From contig CM042955.1 of NCBI GenBank assembly GCA_023678885.1, forward strand, positions 35,434,088 through 35,498,087: 64,000 nt of DNA. The letters run 5' to 3'. This DNA comes from Pogostemon cablin (taxonomy: Eukaryota > Streptophyta > Magnoliopsida > Lamiales > Lamiaceae). The notes beneath the pieces are model-generated. The model ran no database searches and was not told where the DNA came from. It was given only the letters and a program-made list of their open reading frames with translations. The stretch's first letter is position 1. The number at the start of each line of letters is the position of its first letter. Positions 35,824 through 48,088 of the stretch are shown here, piece after piece. A program made the position numbers and the translations under genes.

Positions 35824-37027
35824 ATTGTTGGCAATTGGATCGTGCGGTTCAACGTGATCGTTAGTAAAACAGGTAAACAAAATCAGCGGAAGCATAAAAC
35901 ATGTTTACCATACTTCTGGGTTGGTGTAGAGGATGAACTGCAGAGAACTACCTCTAATCTTCTACTGTATGTCCCAAGTGTGATCCTGCTGTTGTGTGGG
36001 CAACAGTCTGCAGGATCTCTCAATATGCTTCTCTTCCCTTCTCTCACCAAAAGAGGTGCAGGAATAATCTTAGGGTTCCAGGAAGTTGAGTTCACTTATA
36101 TATTGGGCTACAGCAGGGACCAGGAGGAGAAATTGGGCTGGGCCTCAATTGAATTTTAATTAACCAAGCTTAGCCCAAAGCTTTTAATTAAATCCAATAA
36201 TAATAATATAGTCCACTAAAATATTATTACTGCACTACCCGTCCAATCCCAAAATTATGTTCTGGGCTCCTTCTTATTATAAGCCCGATAGTCTCCCAAT
36301 GTTTAAGATATACAATGTCCATTAATTAATTAAGTTACTGACAACTCAAATTAATTAATATCTCATCCGAGAGTAGTACCACTCAACCTTATTATCATGC
36401 CGGAAATTAATCCACTTGCAAGATTTACATGATAAACCTTATGAGCTCCTCAAGGGGACATCATCAACCTATGACGGACATGGATTCCTTCTACAATCAA
36501 CAGCACACCATAGATACAGCACTACTTCTCAACTCACCGAGTTTGTTGATTTAATACTTATAAATCTCACCCATTGATGAATCAAAGAAATACATACTGC
36601 CCTACGTGTCGAGGTTATTGTATAGGGATTAAGAGCACGAACTTCCATAATAACAGAGATCAAGTTCTACTATATAGTCAGTATAAGAAGAACGATCTCA
36701 AGCGGTCCTGCTCAATACACACAAGTGCACTAATGTGATTCTATAGCCAATACAAGCTAATACCAAACCTCACTACAACCATACCGATAGAGAGTCCCCG
36801 TCTATCTCAGTTGTGAGCATCTGTTTATACTTTATAAGGAAACCGATAATATGATCTTCCGCGTGTTGTCGCACAACATATTATCTACAGTATAAAGTAA
36901 GTGGACTATTGCATCATGCATAATAAATTATAAGATGCAATCATTTGATCAATGATTCTCAATTCAAATATTGTTATGACATTGTTCATACTAAAGCTAG
37001 AATTTTAGTATACAATCCAACAGAGGC

Positions 37028-38931
37028 AACAAAATAAAAATAAAGAGAAAGAGAGTAAGAAAATTAGTGGGGAAACAAGGACTATGATAAATACCCCATT
37101 CAAAATACAATTGTCCCCAACTTAGGTCATGCGACTCTTATTACATGTAATAATCAATTCATAGCATACAAGATAAGACAATCACCACCAATTCAAAAGC
37201 TCCATTGACATATTCTCACGGGAAGTATATATCACTCGCACTCAAGTATAAAAGATGTACACTTATGAGTTATGGTGTTTACGCTCAGATTCAATTCAAG
37301 TGCATGCGTAACCATAAGCTTATCAAATATCTCAAACTCTCCACCAAAAAAGTATGATTCGACAATAGGATCAAAAAGGACTTTTCTTTTGGATGTAATG
37401 TTGGCTCTTTGGTTAAGGTAGGAAATATATGGATAAGTGACTCAAAATTCGGATCAATCAAGCGTGCACTCTCTCTTGATCTTTCATTCTTACTACTCAC
37501 TTCAATTAAGCACAATATCCTCCTCAACTCCTTTACCTTTTTTTTTCAAGAACAACATTTTTTCCTTCTCTTTTTTTTTCTTAATTCCTCGAGGTACAAG
37601 TTTTGCGCACTACCTTGCGCATCCTCCATAGGGTACTAGATTTAAACACTACCCTAAGGTGTTTGATTCAATGAAGTACTAGATTTAAGCACTACTCCAT
37701 GATTCTCCTTAAATGCATTATCAAGATCCATCACTATCTCAACACCAATTTAATTCATTCCCAAATTGTTATCAAGCTCTATCAACACACTTTGTAAAAC
37801 ATTAATTCTCTTTTAGAAGGACAACCAAGGCTCAAAAAAATCAGAAGCTCAAAGTGGTTATTTCTCGTAGGCTGCCAAATAACGAAGTTTTTAAGCTCAA
37901 TGGGGCTAACTACGGATAAACATCATTCGATAGGAAATTATTTGGCTAAGTGACTCATATAATATTCAAGGATGTCCTAAAATCATCTTCCATCATTTAA
38001 CATACATGCAGTTTCATGTAAGACAAAAGGCAAGTTCTAGAATACACACACAAGAATGATACTCACCAGAAAGAAATATCATGTGATTATGTAACATGAT
38101 CAACGAGGCTCAAAATCTCACATGGATTTTTAACAAGTAACAGAGAACTTTTCATGGTAAACAATATCCCACAATTACATATAGAACTTCATATCAAAAT
38201 GTAACTCAAGTACACTTCCTTCATCAATTCAAGAGCATATGAATTTTAGGCACAATTTAAAAATATAAGCTCATATGGATCACCAAAACCAAGATATCAA
38301 TCATTCCACTCTCATGAATTAAAAGCACACATAAAAAGTAGAATAAGGAAACAAGGGCACCTGATTTTTCTCCTTCAACGTATGCACGAGATCCTCGAGT
38401 TGTTCAACTCGATCAGGTCAAAGCCTCAGTGTAGAACTCGTCTTGCCACTCTTTTACCTTTTCTATCATCAAAGCTCAAACACACATCATCATCACATGA
38501 TTCATCAATAATAAAATATGATAACTAAGAGAAAGACTCAATTGACTATATAATCGACTCAACACACTAGACACACCAATACAACATACTAAACATTAGG
38601 TAAGTTATAAAAAATTGATATACCAACACCGATTAAAATATTAATATACCGTAAAAATCAACCTTCTAACAAACAAACAGTCAACGAAAGAAAAATTATA
38701 CCTTCGGTGCTCATAAGATGAGGTAAGTACATCACACCCCCCAAACGTAGTAAAAATATAAGTGGAAACTAAGTTTGAAAAGAGATATAATTGCCGAAAC
38801 GTGAGCACCTCAAATATAGTAATTCCTCAATCACACGAAAGAAATAATAAAGCAATAAAATGAAAGGGCAAGCCCCCAACAGGCGCTCATGTTTAACGTT
38901 GGAGAGTTACACTGGAATACTACTTTTTAGA
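37028..38931 (-). other. Noncoding 3' module of the Athila-like element
   Basis: No gene. The stretch around 37375-37440 (AATGTTGGCTCTTTGGTTAAG, then GGAAATATATGGATAAG) is shared with the same position in the two Athila elements further right (near 53140 and 56720). It lies between the end of coding and the 3' LTR in element sense. Confidence 0.55.
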
Positions 38932-40697
38932 CTACTGGATCAGAGGGCGGTCTTCTCGCATCCTCACCTTCAAGTACTTTCTTTCCCTCTTCTTGTCTAC
39001 ACTCAGCACCTCACCTTTCTTAGTCATAAAAATATAATCCTCGGAATTTTCTTCCTCCCATGGCTGTCTAGACTCCTCCATGTCAATCTTCCACTCAAAT
39101 TCAGAATCATCTTTCCTATAAAAATCAAGATTAAACAAGTTAGAAACATCTATCCACTTGCATGATTGAGTCTTCATGGGCATCTTCATTACTTTATCAA
39201 GAGAGAAAACCACATCTTCATTATACATCCGCAGTCTAAGCTCTGTATTCTGCTCCTGTGAAGGTACTGGAGTGTTCTGAACAACAGGTGTAGCGTTCTG
39301 TATGGAAACCAGAGCCGAACGACACCACTCGATCTTCACTCGACCTAATTGATCTGGTCGAGCAGGGTGAAAATGGTCGAGTGGGGTACCTGTAATCTGG
39401 TTCTGGATGTTCTGATCCACAGACGTCCTCACAAACTAGATGGTTTGATCGAGCAGATGCTTCTTGGTCAAGTGGAGACCCTGTAATCTGATTTTGATTG
39501 TTATGCTCAACAGGTGGCCGCTCGACCATTGCTCGAACTAAGGGTTTGATCGAGCGGTGGTCAAGCGAGGACACTCCGTCTTCATTTTCGCCCACTGGCA
39601 TTATTAGACCTTCGTACTGCGTTCCTGATCCCAATGTGATGGCTTTGCACTCTTTTGGGTTCTTTATGCCTTGAGACAAGAATATTCTTTTCTCCAACGT
39701 TAGTGTCAATTGATTCACATTTTTGGCCATCTGCCCCATTATAAAGGTAAGGTCCTTCAACTGCTTAGATAAATGTGCATGATTAGAATTCATACTCGCT
39801 TCAATGTGGTCAATTCTTGCATCATTCATCGCCATGTATCGATTGAAGGTATATTCGACACTCTTCACTTCTTGTTACTGCATACTAGGCCCCCTTGTGT
39901 CAACTCTGTAATCTGCTTCTGCTGGGACTCTAGTAGCTTGTTGATGTTAGCTAGACTAGAGACGATCTCATCATCCCTATTTGGCTTCACCACTTGATGT
40001 TCAACTTGAGCCACTTTACCAAATACATAAGTCCTCTTACTCTTTCTGTAGGCCAGTCCCGTGAATTCATAGAGATGTCTTCAAATAACTTTTCTGCTTC
40101 AAGTGTTGTCTTAGATAACAACACTCTTCCTGATGATGCATCAATAAGAACACGCGACTCACAATCCAATCCATAGTAGAAGATGCTTATGTACTGAGCC
40201 TTAGACATCCCATGTTGTGGGCATCTCCTGAGCATATCATTGAACCTATCCCACGCTTCATAAAATTTCTTACCCTGATTCATAACAAATTGGGAGATGT
40301 CTTGCTTCATTCTAAACACCTTAGAGGGTCACATGTATCTCTCTAAGAACTTCTGCTGCAATTGGTCCCATGTAGTACATTATGTGGCATCAAGAGTCTC
40401 ATACCAAGCTTCCGCCCTATCAATCAAAGAGAACTTGAATAAGGCGATCCACCTAGCATTATCATTAGCTCCAAGACCCTTTTGAGTGTTAGCATAACCA
40501 ATGAATCTTTTGAGATGCTGATATGGATCTTCAAAACAATCTCCAGAAAATGAATTCTTTTCCACCATGTTAAAAAGAGCGGGATGTATCTCAAAATCAC
40601 CATCTTCCCCCTTGCTCCTATCAATCCTATGTTGCAAATCCTATGTGAAAATTTCACGTATGGCAACATTATCCGAATTCTGCCTTGTTCTGGTCAT
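38932..40697 (-). pseudogene. Broken Athila-type gag joined to protease tail
   Basis: The start is an ATG at 40697 (MTRTRQNSDNVA), with a TAG after 18 codons. Gag core text follows in shifting frames: LIDRAEAWYETL (about 40400), FYEAWDRFNDMLRRCPQHG (about 40240) and DASSGRVLLSKTTLEAEKLF. The CKAITLGSGTQYE block is at about 39640. After that the frame moves straight to NEDVVFSLDKVMKMPM (about 39200), which in the intact relative at 58468-63996 lies after the protease. The protease core and all of RT, RNase H and integrase are therefore deleted. At least three frame changes. The tail (38932-39150) is charged and unlike the relative. Confidence 0.75.
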
Positions 40698-40846
40698 GTT
40701 TAGCTCTGTGTGTTACTTCTTCATTTCTTTCCTCTCCTTTTCCTAGTGCACAAGTACCTCAGAAAAATTCAAGGTTAGATAGAAATAAATAATCAAAAAT
40801 AAAAGTCTTAACCAACTAGAAATAATAAAATCAATAATAACAGCCA

Positions 40847-40864
40847 TCCCCGGCAACGACGCCA
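40847..40864 (-). other. Athila-like primer-binding site (Asp tRNA)
   Basis: TGGCGTCGTTGCCGGGGA on the minus strand, six bases from the LTR, fits the 3' end of plant aspartate tRNA with one mismatch. This primer is typical of Athila/Tat elements. Confidence 0.75.
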
Positions 40865-40870
40865 AAAACT

Positions 40871-42733
40871 TGATGCATGTTTTCTTTGCACGCAAAATTA
40901 ATCCCCAAGTATGAAGGATTTCTGTTGCAACTTATGAAAGCGACCAAGTTAAATATTAAACCCAAAGGACGGCGTATTATCAATTTAATTATTTACTAAA
41001 TTAATTAAGACAAGTGGCAATTAAGTTTGAGAATTTAATTATCAATCTACTAACAAATTAATTAAAATAACAATTAAAATAAAAGCACTTAGAAGAATTC
41101 GAAAGTGACTCAAGAATGGTGAATAGGTAGCTCTAGGATAATTCGATTTTACTCATTAATATCCCTTTCGTGTATCAATGTTCGAATCTGCCTTGTGGAA
41201 TATGGACGCATCACTAAGCCATGCAAATATACTCTGTAGACACAAGTAAATATGCGTGTAACACATGTGAATAATCTTGGAGCAAGAGATATAATTCACC
41301 CCCTTTCTAGGTACTATCAGTATCAATTATTTCACTGACTAATTGGTACTCTAACCCGATATGATCTCCCTTTATAGGTACTATGAAATTATCCTCTTTA
41401 TCCTACTTACTAATTCGAATTCAATTCAATTAATAAGTATTCATATAAGATAGTTCTAATGAAGCTTCGGAGTCCCCTCACTTATAATCATTACATAAAA
41501 TCCTGCTCAGCAGTGAACGCACTCAATCAATAACCAAGTTATGTATTCAGACTCTACATAACAGTTAATGATGCACAAAACAACTCTGAGTATGAATTAA
41601 AAACGCATAGTCTTATATAAAATAAATCCACAAGTAGTGTTGTACGGAGTATACACACGAAAGTTCAATTAATTCATAGGAACCTTCAAAACCCTAGATC
41701 TACCAAAATAGTTCTAGCCAATGATGTTACGAAGAACAATCATGGGAGTTGGATAGATCTTACCCATATGTCCGAAAAATTAGAAAGTAGAAGAAAAGAA
41801 TTAGGAAAACACTTGGTGTAGAAGTCTCCTTCCTTCTTTCTTCTGTCTCTTCAAATTCTCTTGGTTCTCCTTCTTGATTCCACAGACGAATCTTCACAGT
41901 GATGGATGAATGGAGAGGAAAGGATGTGGATGATGGTTGGGAGGTGATCCCCCTTGTGGGGTGGTGTAGGATGGATGTGTTGCCCTCTCTCCAATATCGC
42001 ATGAATAATGATGTGAAATATATATAGGTGTGAGAAGGTAATTAAATAAGGAAATAAAATATATGGGTGAATCATAGAGGATTATGTGATAAGGAGATTA
42101 ATTTTGCTCCAAGAAATAGGTAATTTTCGAAAATTCTCGAAAATTCCCGCTGGCAGCTGCGCTACTTCATAATTTTGCGCATAACGTCCTCGTCCAAATT
42201 CCGATTTTAGTGATTCTTGCGCTCACGCGATACTATCTTCCTTGGATTTCTATCTATATAAAGAACTCTCAGAAATTCTAACATTTGAAGGTGTTACAAG
42301 TCATGCAAAGTGGAATAGCCGTTCTGTTCGGCACAGCTTGCGCGACGTCACCATTTTGATCATAATTTTCTCGTTCGGACTCCGATTGAGGTGTTCCTTA
42401 CGCCAAAACGTTCCTCTCTTCTGTGGCTTTCCTATTATAAGTCACACTTTCAATTTAGAGCTCCACACGAACACAGAAAAAAATTACACTAGTTGGACTT
42501 GCGTCTTTTAGCATCATTGCACAAATTGCACATTTTCTCCAACTTTGCACTTTTGATCCCTTTTTCCACCTAAAACAATAATTACCTCAAGTGCAAATTT
42601 TTCTCTCACACACACACACACACATATATATATACATATCAAATATAAAACACTTGTGCTAATATATGACAACAATTCCTATAAAAAATGTGTTAAATTG
42701 AACACTAAAACACACTTATTTTCACTCTCATCA
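40871..42733 (-). repeat. 5' LTR (element sense) of the Athila-like element
   Basis: Partner of the LTR at 27042-28817. It carries an extra (CA)n and TATATA block near 42605-42645. Starts TGATGCATG, ends CTCTCATCA. Confidence 0.88.
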
Positions 42734-43060
42734 ATTATTATGTGTAAAGTGGGTACATTACTAGAAAAAAACTGCTTTTATGACATTTATATATGTAGTG
42801 TAAGAGTTATTAATAATACATTTTAACTATTAATAAATTTCTATTAAAATGTCATCTATTCTAATGTATTATTAGGTCATGACCTATTAATACATTTTCT
42901 ATTGTAATTATACATTAGTTTAGACTACACTTGATTGTCATGATACATTATTTTAGACTACAGTTAATTAAGTATTAATTAACAATAATAATAATTGAAA
43001 AATAAATGGATTGATTAATTAATAATTAAAAATTAAAAAATAAATTAATTGTTTTGCTCC

Positions 43061-43124
43061 ACTTAGATTCGAACTCGGACGAATGAGGTCCACTTGTAGG
43101 ACTGTAACCAATTGATCTGAAAAT
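43061..43124 (-). other. tRNA-like (SINE-like) relic
   Basis: On the minus strand CAGATCAATTGGTTACAG resembles a tRNA/SINE A-box region, and GAGTTCGAATC about 30 bp on resembles a B-box. No full cloverleaf could be drawn, so this is a relic or chance resemblance, not a tRNA gene. Confidence 0.3.
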
Positions 43125-43379
43125 AAACTTAACTTTTTTCAAATTTCGTAAATATACTAAAGTTTAAATAGTCAAATATATTAATTATTTAATTAATTAA
43201 GATTAGAATTAATTAATTATATTTAAGATCATGATTAATATTATACATCATATTTCTTTTACTACTAATAATCTAGTTGTCATTATTAATTTTTAACCTT
43301 CACTATTTAAATTGTTTTTAATAAATATATCGTTTTTAAAATCAACATATAATTTATACACTATATATAAAAGGAGAAT

Positions 43380-44360
43380 AGTCGGTAAGTTACCAGTTTC
43401 CTCTCGGTAGAAGGTCAGCATTTTTCCCTCCGCACAGCCACGCGTTGATCAGGTGAAATTTACGCCTTCCACCTCATGACTTGCGTCAGTGTCTACCGGC
43501 GATTGCCCAGAAGAACGCCGCGTACAGCTATAATGGATTTTCTCGGGCATAATCCCAATTTCTGTGCACAAACATTTGATTTCACAGGTCTCTCTGAAAT
43601 CGTCGTTCTTCGATGCCTGCCGCCAATTCACCTACTACCGCCGCCGCTACAGCCTTCGAAGCTCTCTCCGGTAAGTTGCTCTAGAGTGAATGTTTTCTCA
43701 TTATTTTCTGATCCCCCTTGAATTTTTGTCGTAAGTACGCTTACTTGGGGATACTCCCAATTTCACATTTGATTTGAGAGGTATCATCACCTCCAAAGCC
43801 GTTAGTCTTTGCTCGTCCGCCGCCAACTCGCCGGCTATTACTACGGTTTTGCCTTCCGAGCTCCACTCTGATAAGTTTTCCTGTTCATAAATGTGTTTTC
43901 ATTATTTTTTTACTGTAACGTTCTGGAATTTTTATTAATGAACCCACTTACATTGTTAACTGATTTCTACATTCAGCTGTGGAATATCATTGTACTCTTT
44001 GTGTTCGCCGTACCATTGTCGTTCTTAAACAAGGGACGTGGTAATCAAAGCTGCTTACACGTCTTCTCCCCTTATGCGTGTCATTCTCTGTCTTAGGTAT
44101 CGTGCGTTTTTCATTGTGTCTCTTAAATTTGTTTTATTTTTCATTTCTCCCCCTTTCCTCCTTTTCCTCTCTATAAGTCTTTGACTGAAGAACGCTGCTT
44201 CAATTGAAGATTTTCCTCGGAATGTTATCTGGCGCTCGTGATGTTAATCGTTGCTGAGGTTCGACCGCCGTTTGATTCTCGTTGCTGCCACTCCTGCTTG
44301 CTCCATTGCCTGCAGTACCCCTTCCCCATCTCAAGCGCCGACCTCTAGGTAGGCAACTGT
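43380..44360 (+). other. Exon-like patches inside the CACTA element, origin unknown
   Basis: 43610-43675 reads MPAANSPTTAAATAFEALSG and then a GTAAGTTG donor. A diverged second copy of the same ~200-bp stretch follows at about 43745-43930. A third GC-richer patch at about 44190-44350 ends CTCTAG with GTAGG after it. These look like duplicated 5' ends of a host transcript. I do not recognise the protein. Confidence 0.35.
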
Positions 44361-45119
44361 ACTCTTTCGAAATCCCACTGCATGTCGCATACTTTAAGTC
44401 TATAATGCATCACTGTAATTTTACCTCCATTTTCTCCGCTATTTCCTTCTACTGAGACTGTGTAATAGAAATTTGTAGTTGATTTAAATGCATGCCTATG
44501 TCATCCTTCATAAAATGTCCAAGTGTGAATTGTTTTAACGTACTGGATTCGTAATTCTTGAGATAACAGTTAAAGAAGATCGTTGGCATTAGAGGGAAAA
44601 TTTATAGCTGATTTAGAGGAATGGGTAATTAGAACTGTTGTTATTTGAAAAGAACTTGCCGACCATTTTAAGTCATGCCTATGAGATGCTTGATGAAATG
44701 TTTAAGTATGAATATGTTTTAATGTATTGGATTGATTCCTAATTCTTGGGTGAACATGAGAAGGTTAACACTTTATATATTCCGAAAATTGCAAATGGAT
44801 GGATAATTTATAACTCTCACGATTCTCTTACATTAAGGATTTTTTTTTTACAGATCTTACATTAAGGAATTTAGAAATGCTTCTAATATTGAATAATCAT
44901 TATAATTGTTTCAGATGCTTGTGAAATTTTATACACACATGATGAACTTATGTTGGCTGTTGAGTTTTAGTGGAAAAAAATGCCATCACATACAATTTGT
45001 AAGTTATTGACCCTAACATTTTTGGTGTCAGTGAAAGCTCATAATTTTTCAAGATGTTGGAACAAACAAATATCAATTCAAAAGTAGAAACTTTCAAATC
45101 TGAAGGAAAGATATTAAAT

Positions 45120-45520
45120 CTATGTGCACAAGTGTGTGAGGTTAAACCTCCTCTAATTCCACCACACAACAAACTCATCAGCAAATGGACAAAGACCCCG
45201 ACTTGACCGTCCTCGACGGAATACACTTCTCGCCACCACGCTGCAAATCTCACTCCTACAGCCAGTAGCTCAGACCAAAGATCAACAGACAGTGTAAGCG
45301 CACTAAACACCCTGCAACCTCAGCCTCTATGAAATCGACATTTTCGGGAATGTGCCCAGAAAGAATGCCTTCGAAGATGGCGCTGTTAACTTTGACAAAC
45401 CGGATTTGTTTCTAAATGCAGACTCCCCGGGTGAGGGACTAGAGGACCGAAACCACACCGATTTTGAACCGCTGCTGGATTTAGTGATATTGGTGTTTCG
45501 GTTTAACATAATTTCCTGTG
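45120..45520. other. Unrecognised coding-like patch inside the CACTA element
   Basis: 45352-45509 is open on both strands (plus text VNFDKPDLFLNADSPGEG; minus text VWFRSSSPSPGESAF) with balanced composition unlike the AT-rich surroundings. It may be an exon of a captured gene. Neither strand gives a family I can name. Confidence 0.3.
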
Positions 45521-47849
45521 TGTTTCAATTCTGTTTGTTTGTGAGGAGCTTTTGGTGCTGCTTTTCTGCGTTCTCTTATAAAGAAATCAGTGCGATAAGT
45601 AAAAAGATGGTAAACTTTTTCATTGGTCTATTCATTTAACTATGTAGTACTATTAATGAATGTATTTATATATTTTTCTTGTGTTTTAGCGGATGCTATT
45701 CGGTGAACTTTCTGAAGGATGTTTTTCAACAATCTTGTATTATTTGCCCATTAATCCTTAATGTAGTTGGTTCACGGAGTGAGTAAAAATCGAAAGTTGG
45801 TGAACTCTTACAGGTTGGGAAAATTTTGAAGACAATTGCCAGCACAGAAACACAGTTTTGGGCAAGGAAAAAATGTAGGGTAAGAGTGTGGAATTATTCA
45901 GATGCATTCGAGCCAGGAAACGTTACTGGGCCTGGGAGAAGGGTCACGAGAGGCGACGAAGAAGCCGCACCAAATTAATCAGCACACACCTCACCTACAT
46001 ATGGTTATTTTGCCTATGTACTTTCTGGCTAATTTGCTTTCATCTTGTAGTCCTGAATTGAGGTACTTTTTCATTATACCTCTGGTTAAGGTTTCCTCAC
46101 ACCCACTTCCTCTTATTCCCTTCACTGTGATTTTAGATTACTCCCAATATGCATGTGCTTGTGTGAATTATTTGATTAACCCTAGAATTCAACTCCATCA
46201 TTTGCAGATTTAATGTTTAATTTAAACTGCAATATATAATTTTGATTTCATTTTCTGCAATTCATTTGTTTTCTTCCATCTGGTGCTTTAAGTTCATCTA
46301 CTGTTATCATGTAGAATGTAGTAGTTTTCTTTGTAATTTATACTTGAGGGTAAAAGTGATTAGTTATTGTCCTGTGTGAAGTGCTTTCTTTAGTGCGTAA
46401 ATGCTTGTTATTATATATATGATTGAGTTTATGCTGAATTATATTTGTTGTCTTCTTACAAGTTTAAAAGCTCAATGCTTGTGAATTCATTGTTTAATTC
46501 ACGCATAAGCCCTCTCCATCGCTCAGCTTGACAAGCTTCCACCTGTCCACTGCCCTGTCTTTCTGGTTTATTCTCTTCAATCTTTCTTCCAACCTCTCTT
46601 ATTGAATTTATTTTTCTCTAGCTTTTCTTCTCTCCCTGCAATGTGTGCTGTCTCTATACTATCACCGTTGTTTCAAATATTTCGAAGCATTTCAGTGAAA
46701 TCAATGGCAATGGCATTAAGGTATTTCTACTCATCACTCTTCGGTGGCTGAAAAACATTTTCTTTGCTTCGACATAGTTCCGCAATCAAATTTGGTAATG
46801 GCTATTATTTAACCTCTCATGATTTCCTTTGATTAATCAAATACAGAAGTTTGCCTTATGAATTGAACTACAGGAGCTTGTAACTAAGGCCAAATTACTA
46901 GCAAGGATACTTATGCTCCTCTCATTGAAATTTACTTCTTATAAAATGAGAGTTTTGTTTTACTATTTTTGGTCTACCCATAAAATGTTGTAGATATTTC
47001 TTTATATTATTCCACAGCTATATTATAAATCCATTTTCTTTTTGCTGCATTATGTCCAAATCAGGTAAATTATCATTTATAATCACAATCTTCCCTGATG
47101 TTCTTCAGTGTACTTGTTCTTTTGTTCATCAATGCTACTCATGATATTTATTTAGTCTCTTTTGACTCCACAGCATGCATTTTGCATAAACCACAAAAAT
47201 AATAGTACCACTGGTATTATTCTAAGGAACGTTTGCTACAGCAGTTAGTAATATTTTTTTTTTAAATATTTCGTTCAAAAAAATTGATGTAAGAATGCAA
47301 TACTCAATGATGCATGAGGAGGAACCACAACATTTAGCTTTGTTAATTATTTATGTTTGAGTGTAAAAAAAGGGATAATAAATACATGGTCATGCTGACT
47401 CTTTAACAAGAGAATTATTAGATTTAAGTGAATATTTTATACTTTTTAGTTTGAGATGGAAATGTTTTCTTGGGTTGATAGATTACTTCTCTTGAGGTGT
47501 GTATGAACTCAATGCTTTTTTTGTTGTGTAAGAATTCTTGCGTAGCACCAACAATTCTAAGTCTCATAGTTCGAGTGATTGAGAATCTGGAACATTAATC
47601 TTCAGTTTGAGTCTTAGTTTGAATCACCTAGAAGTATATAGATAGATGGAAGGTTGCAGGGCAGTAATTCTCTGTATAGTATTTACCTTATTATTTTGCA
47701 TTAAGTGGTGAGTGCTCCTGAGCTATACTGATCACCAGCACAACATCGCCTTAAGTTTTTTTTCCCCATCTTTGCTTTCACCTATAAAAGAGGTTCATCT
47801 TTAAGACATTTGATGTTCATCTAATGATTTTTAGTGCTATTTGTTCAGT

Positions 47850-48088
47850 GTGCTGGATAAGAAGTATGGTAATGGAGCAAGGACCCAACCAAGTGACTGA
47901 CAAAGGATATTGGAAGACAACTGGCTTGGATAAGGTTGTTTACCAGAGACACAAAATTATTGGGATGAAGAAAACTCTTGTTTATCACGATGGGCATGCA
48001 CCCAAGGGATTGAGAACCAATTGGTTTATGCATGAGCACAGGCTTGCTGAATGCTGACTTGGAGTTAGAAAGAGCTGGTATTCATCAG
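47850..48088 (+). pseudogene. Captured NAC-domain transcription factor fragment
   Basis: The text LDKKYGNGART, then NQVTDKGYWKTTGLDKVV, then GMKKTLVYHDGHAPKGLRTN and WFMHEHRLAE matches the C/D subdomains of NAC DNA-binding domains (consensus GYWKTTGKD and MKKTLVYH, then MHEYRL). One extra base near 47885 shifts frame between GART and NQVTD. A second shift follows near 48055 before LELERAGIHQ, which ends at a CAG/GTGAGA donor. No start or NAC A/B part is present here. It lies inside the CACTA element, so it is a captured piece rather than a working gene. In the host family this part binds DNA and dimerises. Confidence 0.8.

Larger units (their letters stand above)
28852..37022 (-). mobile_element. 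Ty1/copia element nested in the Athila-like element
   Basis: LTRs 28852-30047 (1196 bp) and 35826-37022 (1197 bp) begin TGTTGG and end CCAACA. The duplication GAGGC (28847-28851, 37023-37027) is exact. By eye the LTRs differ at about a dozen bases and one indel, so insertion is recent. The primer site is the initiator-Met-tRNA type and the tract before the left LTR is AAGTGGGAGAT on the minus strand. The internal coding part is badly decayed, so the element was probably moved by proteins of another copy. Confidence 0.92.
27042..42733 (-). mobile_element. Non-autonomous Athila-like Ty3/gypsy element
   Basis: LTRs at 27042-28817 (1776 bp) and 40871-42733 (1863 bp) start TGATGC and end CTCTCATCA. 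The duplication ATTAT (27037-27041, 42734-42738) is exact. Element sense is minus: the primer site lies beside the right LTR and the purine tract beside the left one. Without the nested copia element the internal part is about 3.9 kb. It holds only a broken gag joined to the tail of the protease region. Reverse transcriptase, RNase H and integrase are absent. Confidence 0.88.

Noticed and set aside
35203..36159. Plus-strand open frame of 318 codons spanning the GC-rich block and into the copia LTR
   Set aside because: It runs antisense to the element, crosses the primer site and LTR border, and its last part also occurs in the other LTR as a plain by-product. No family resemblance.
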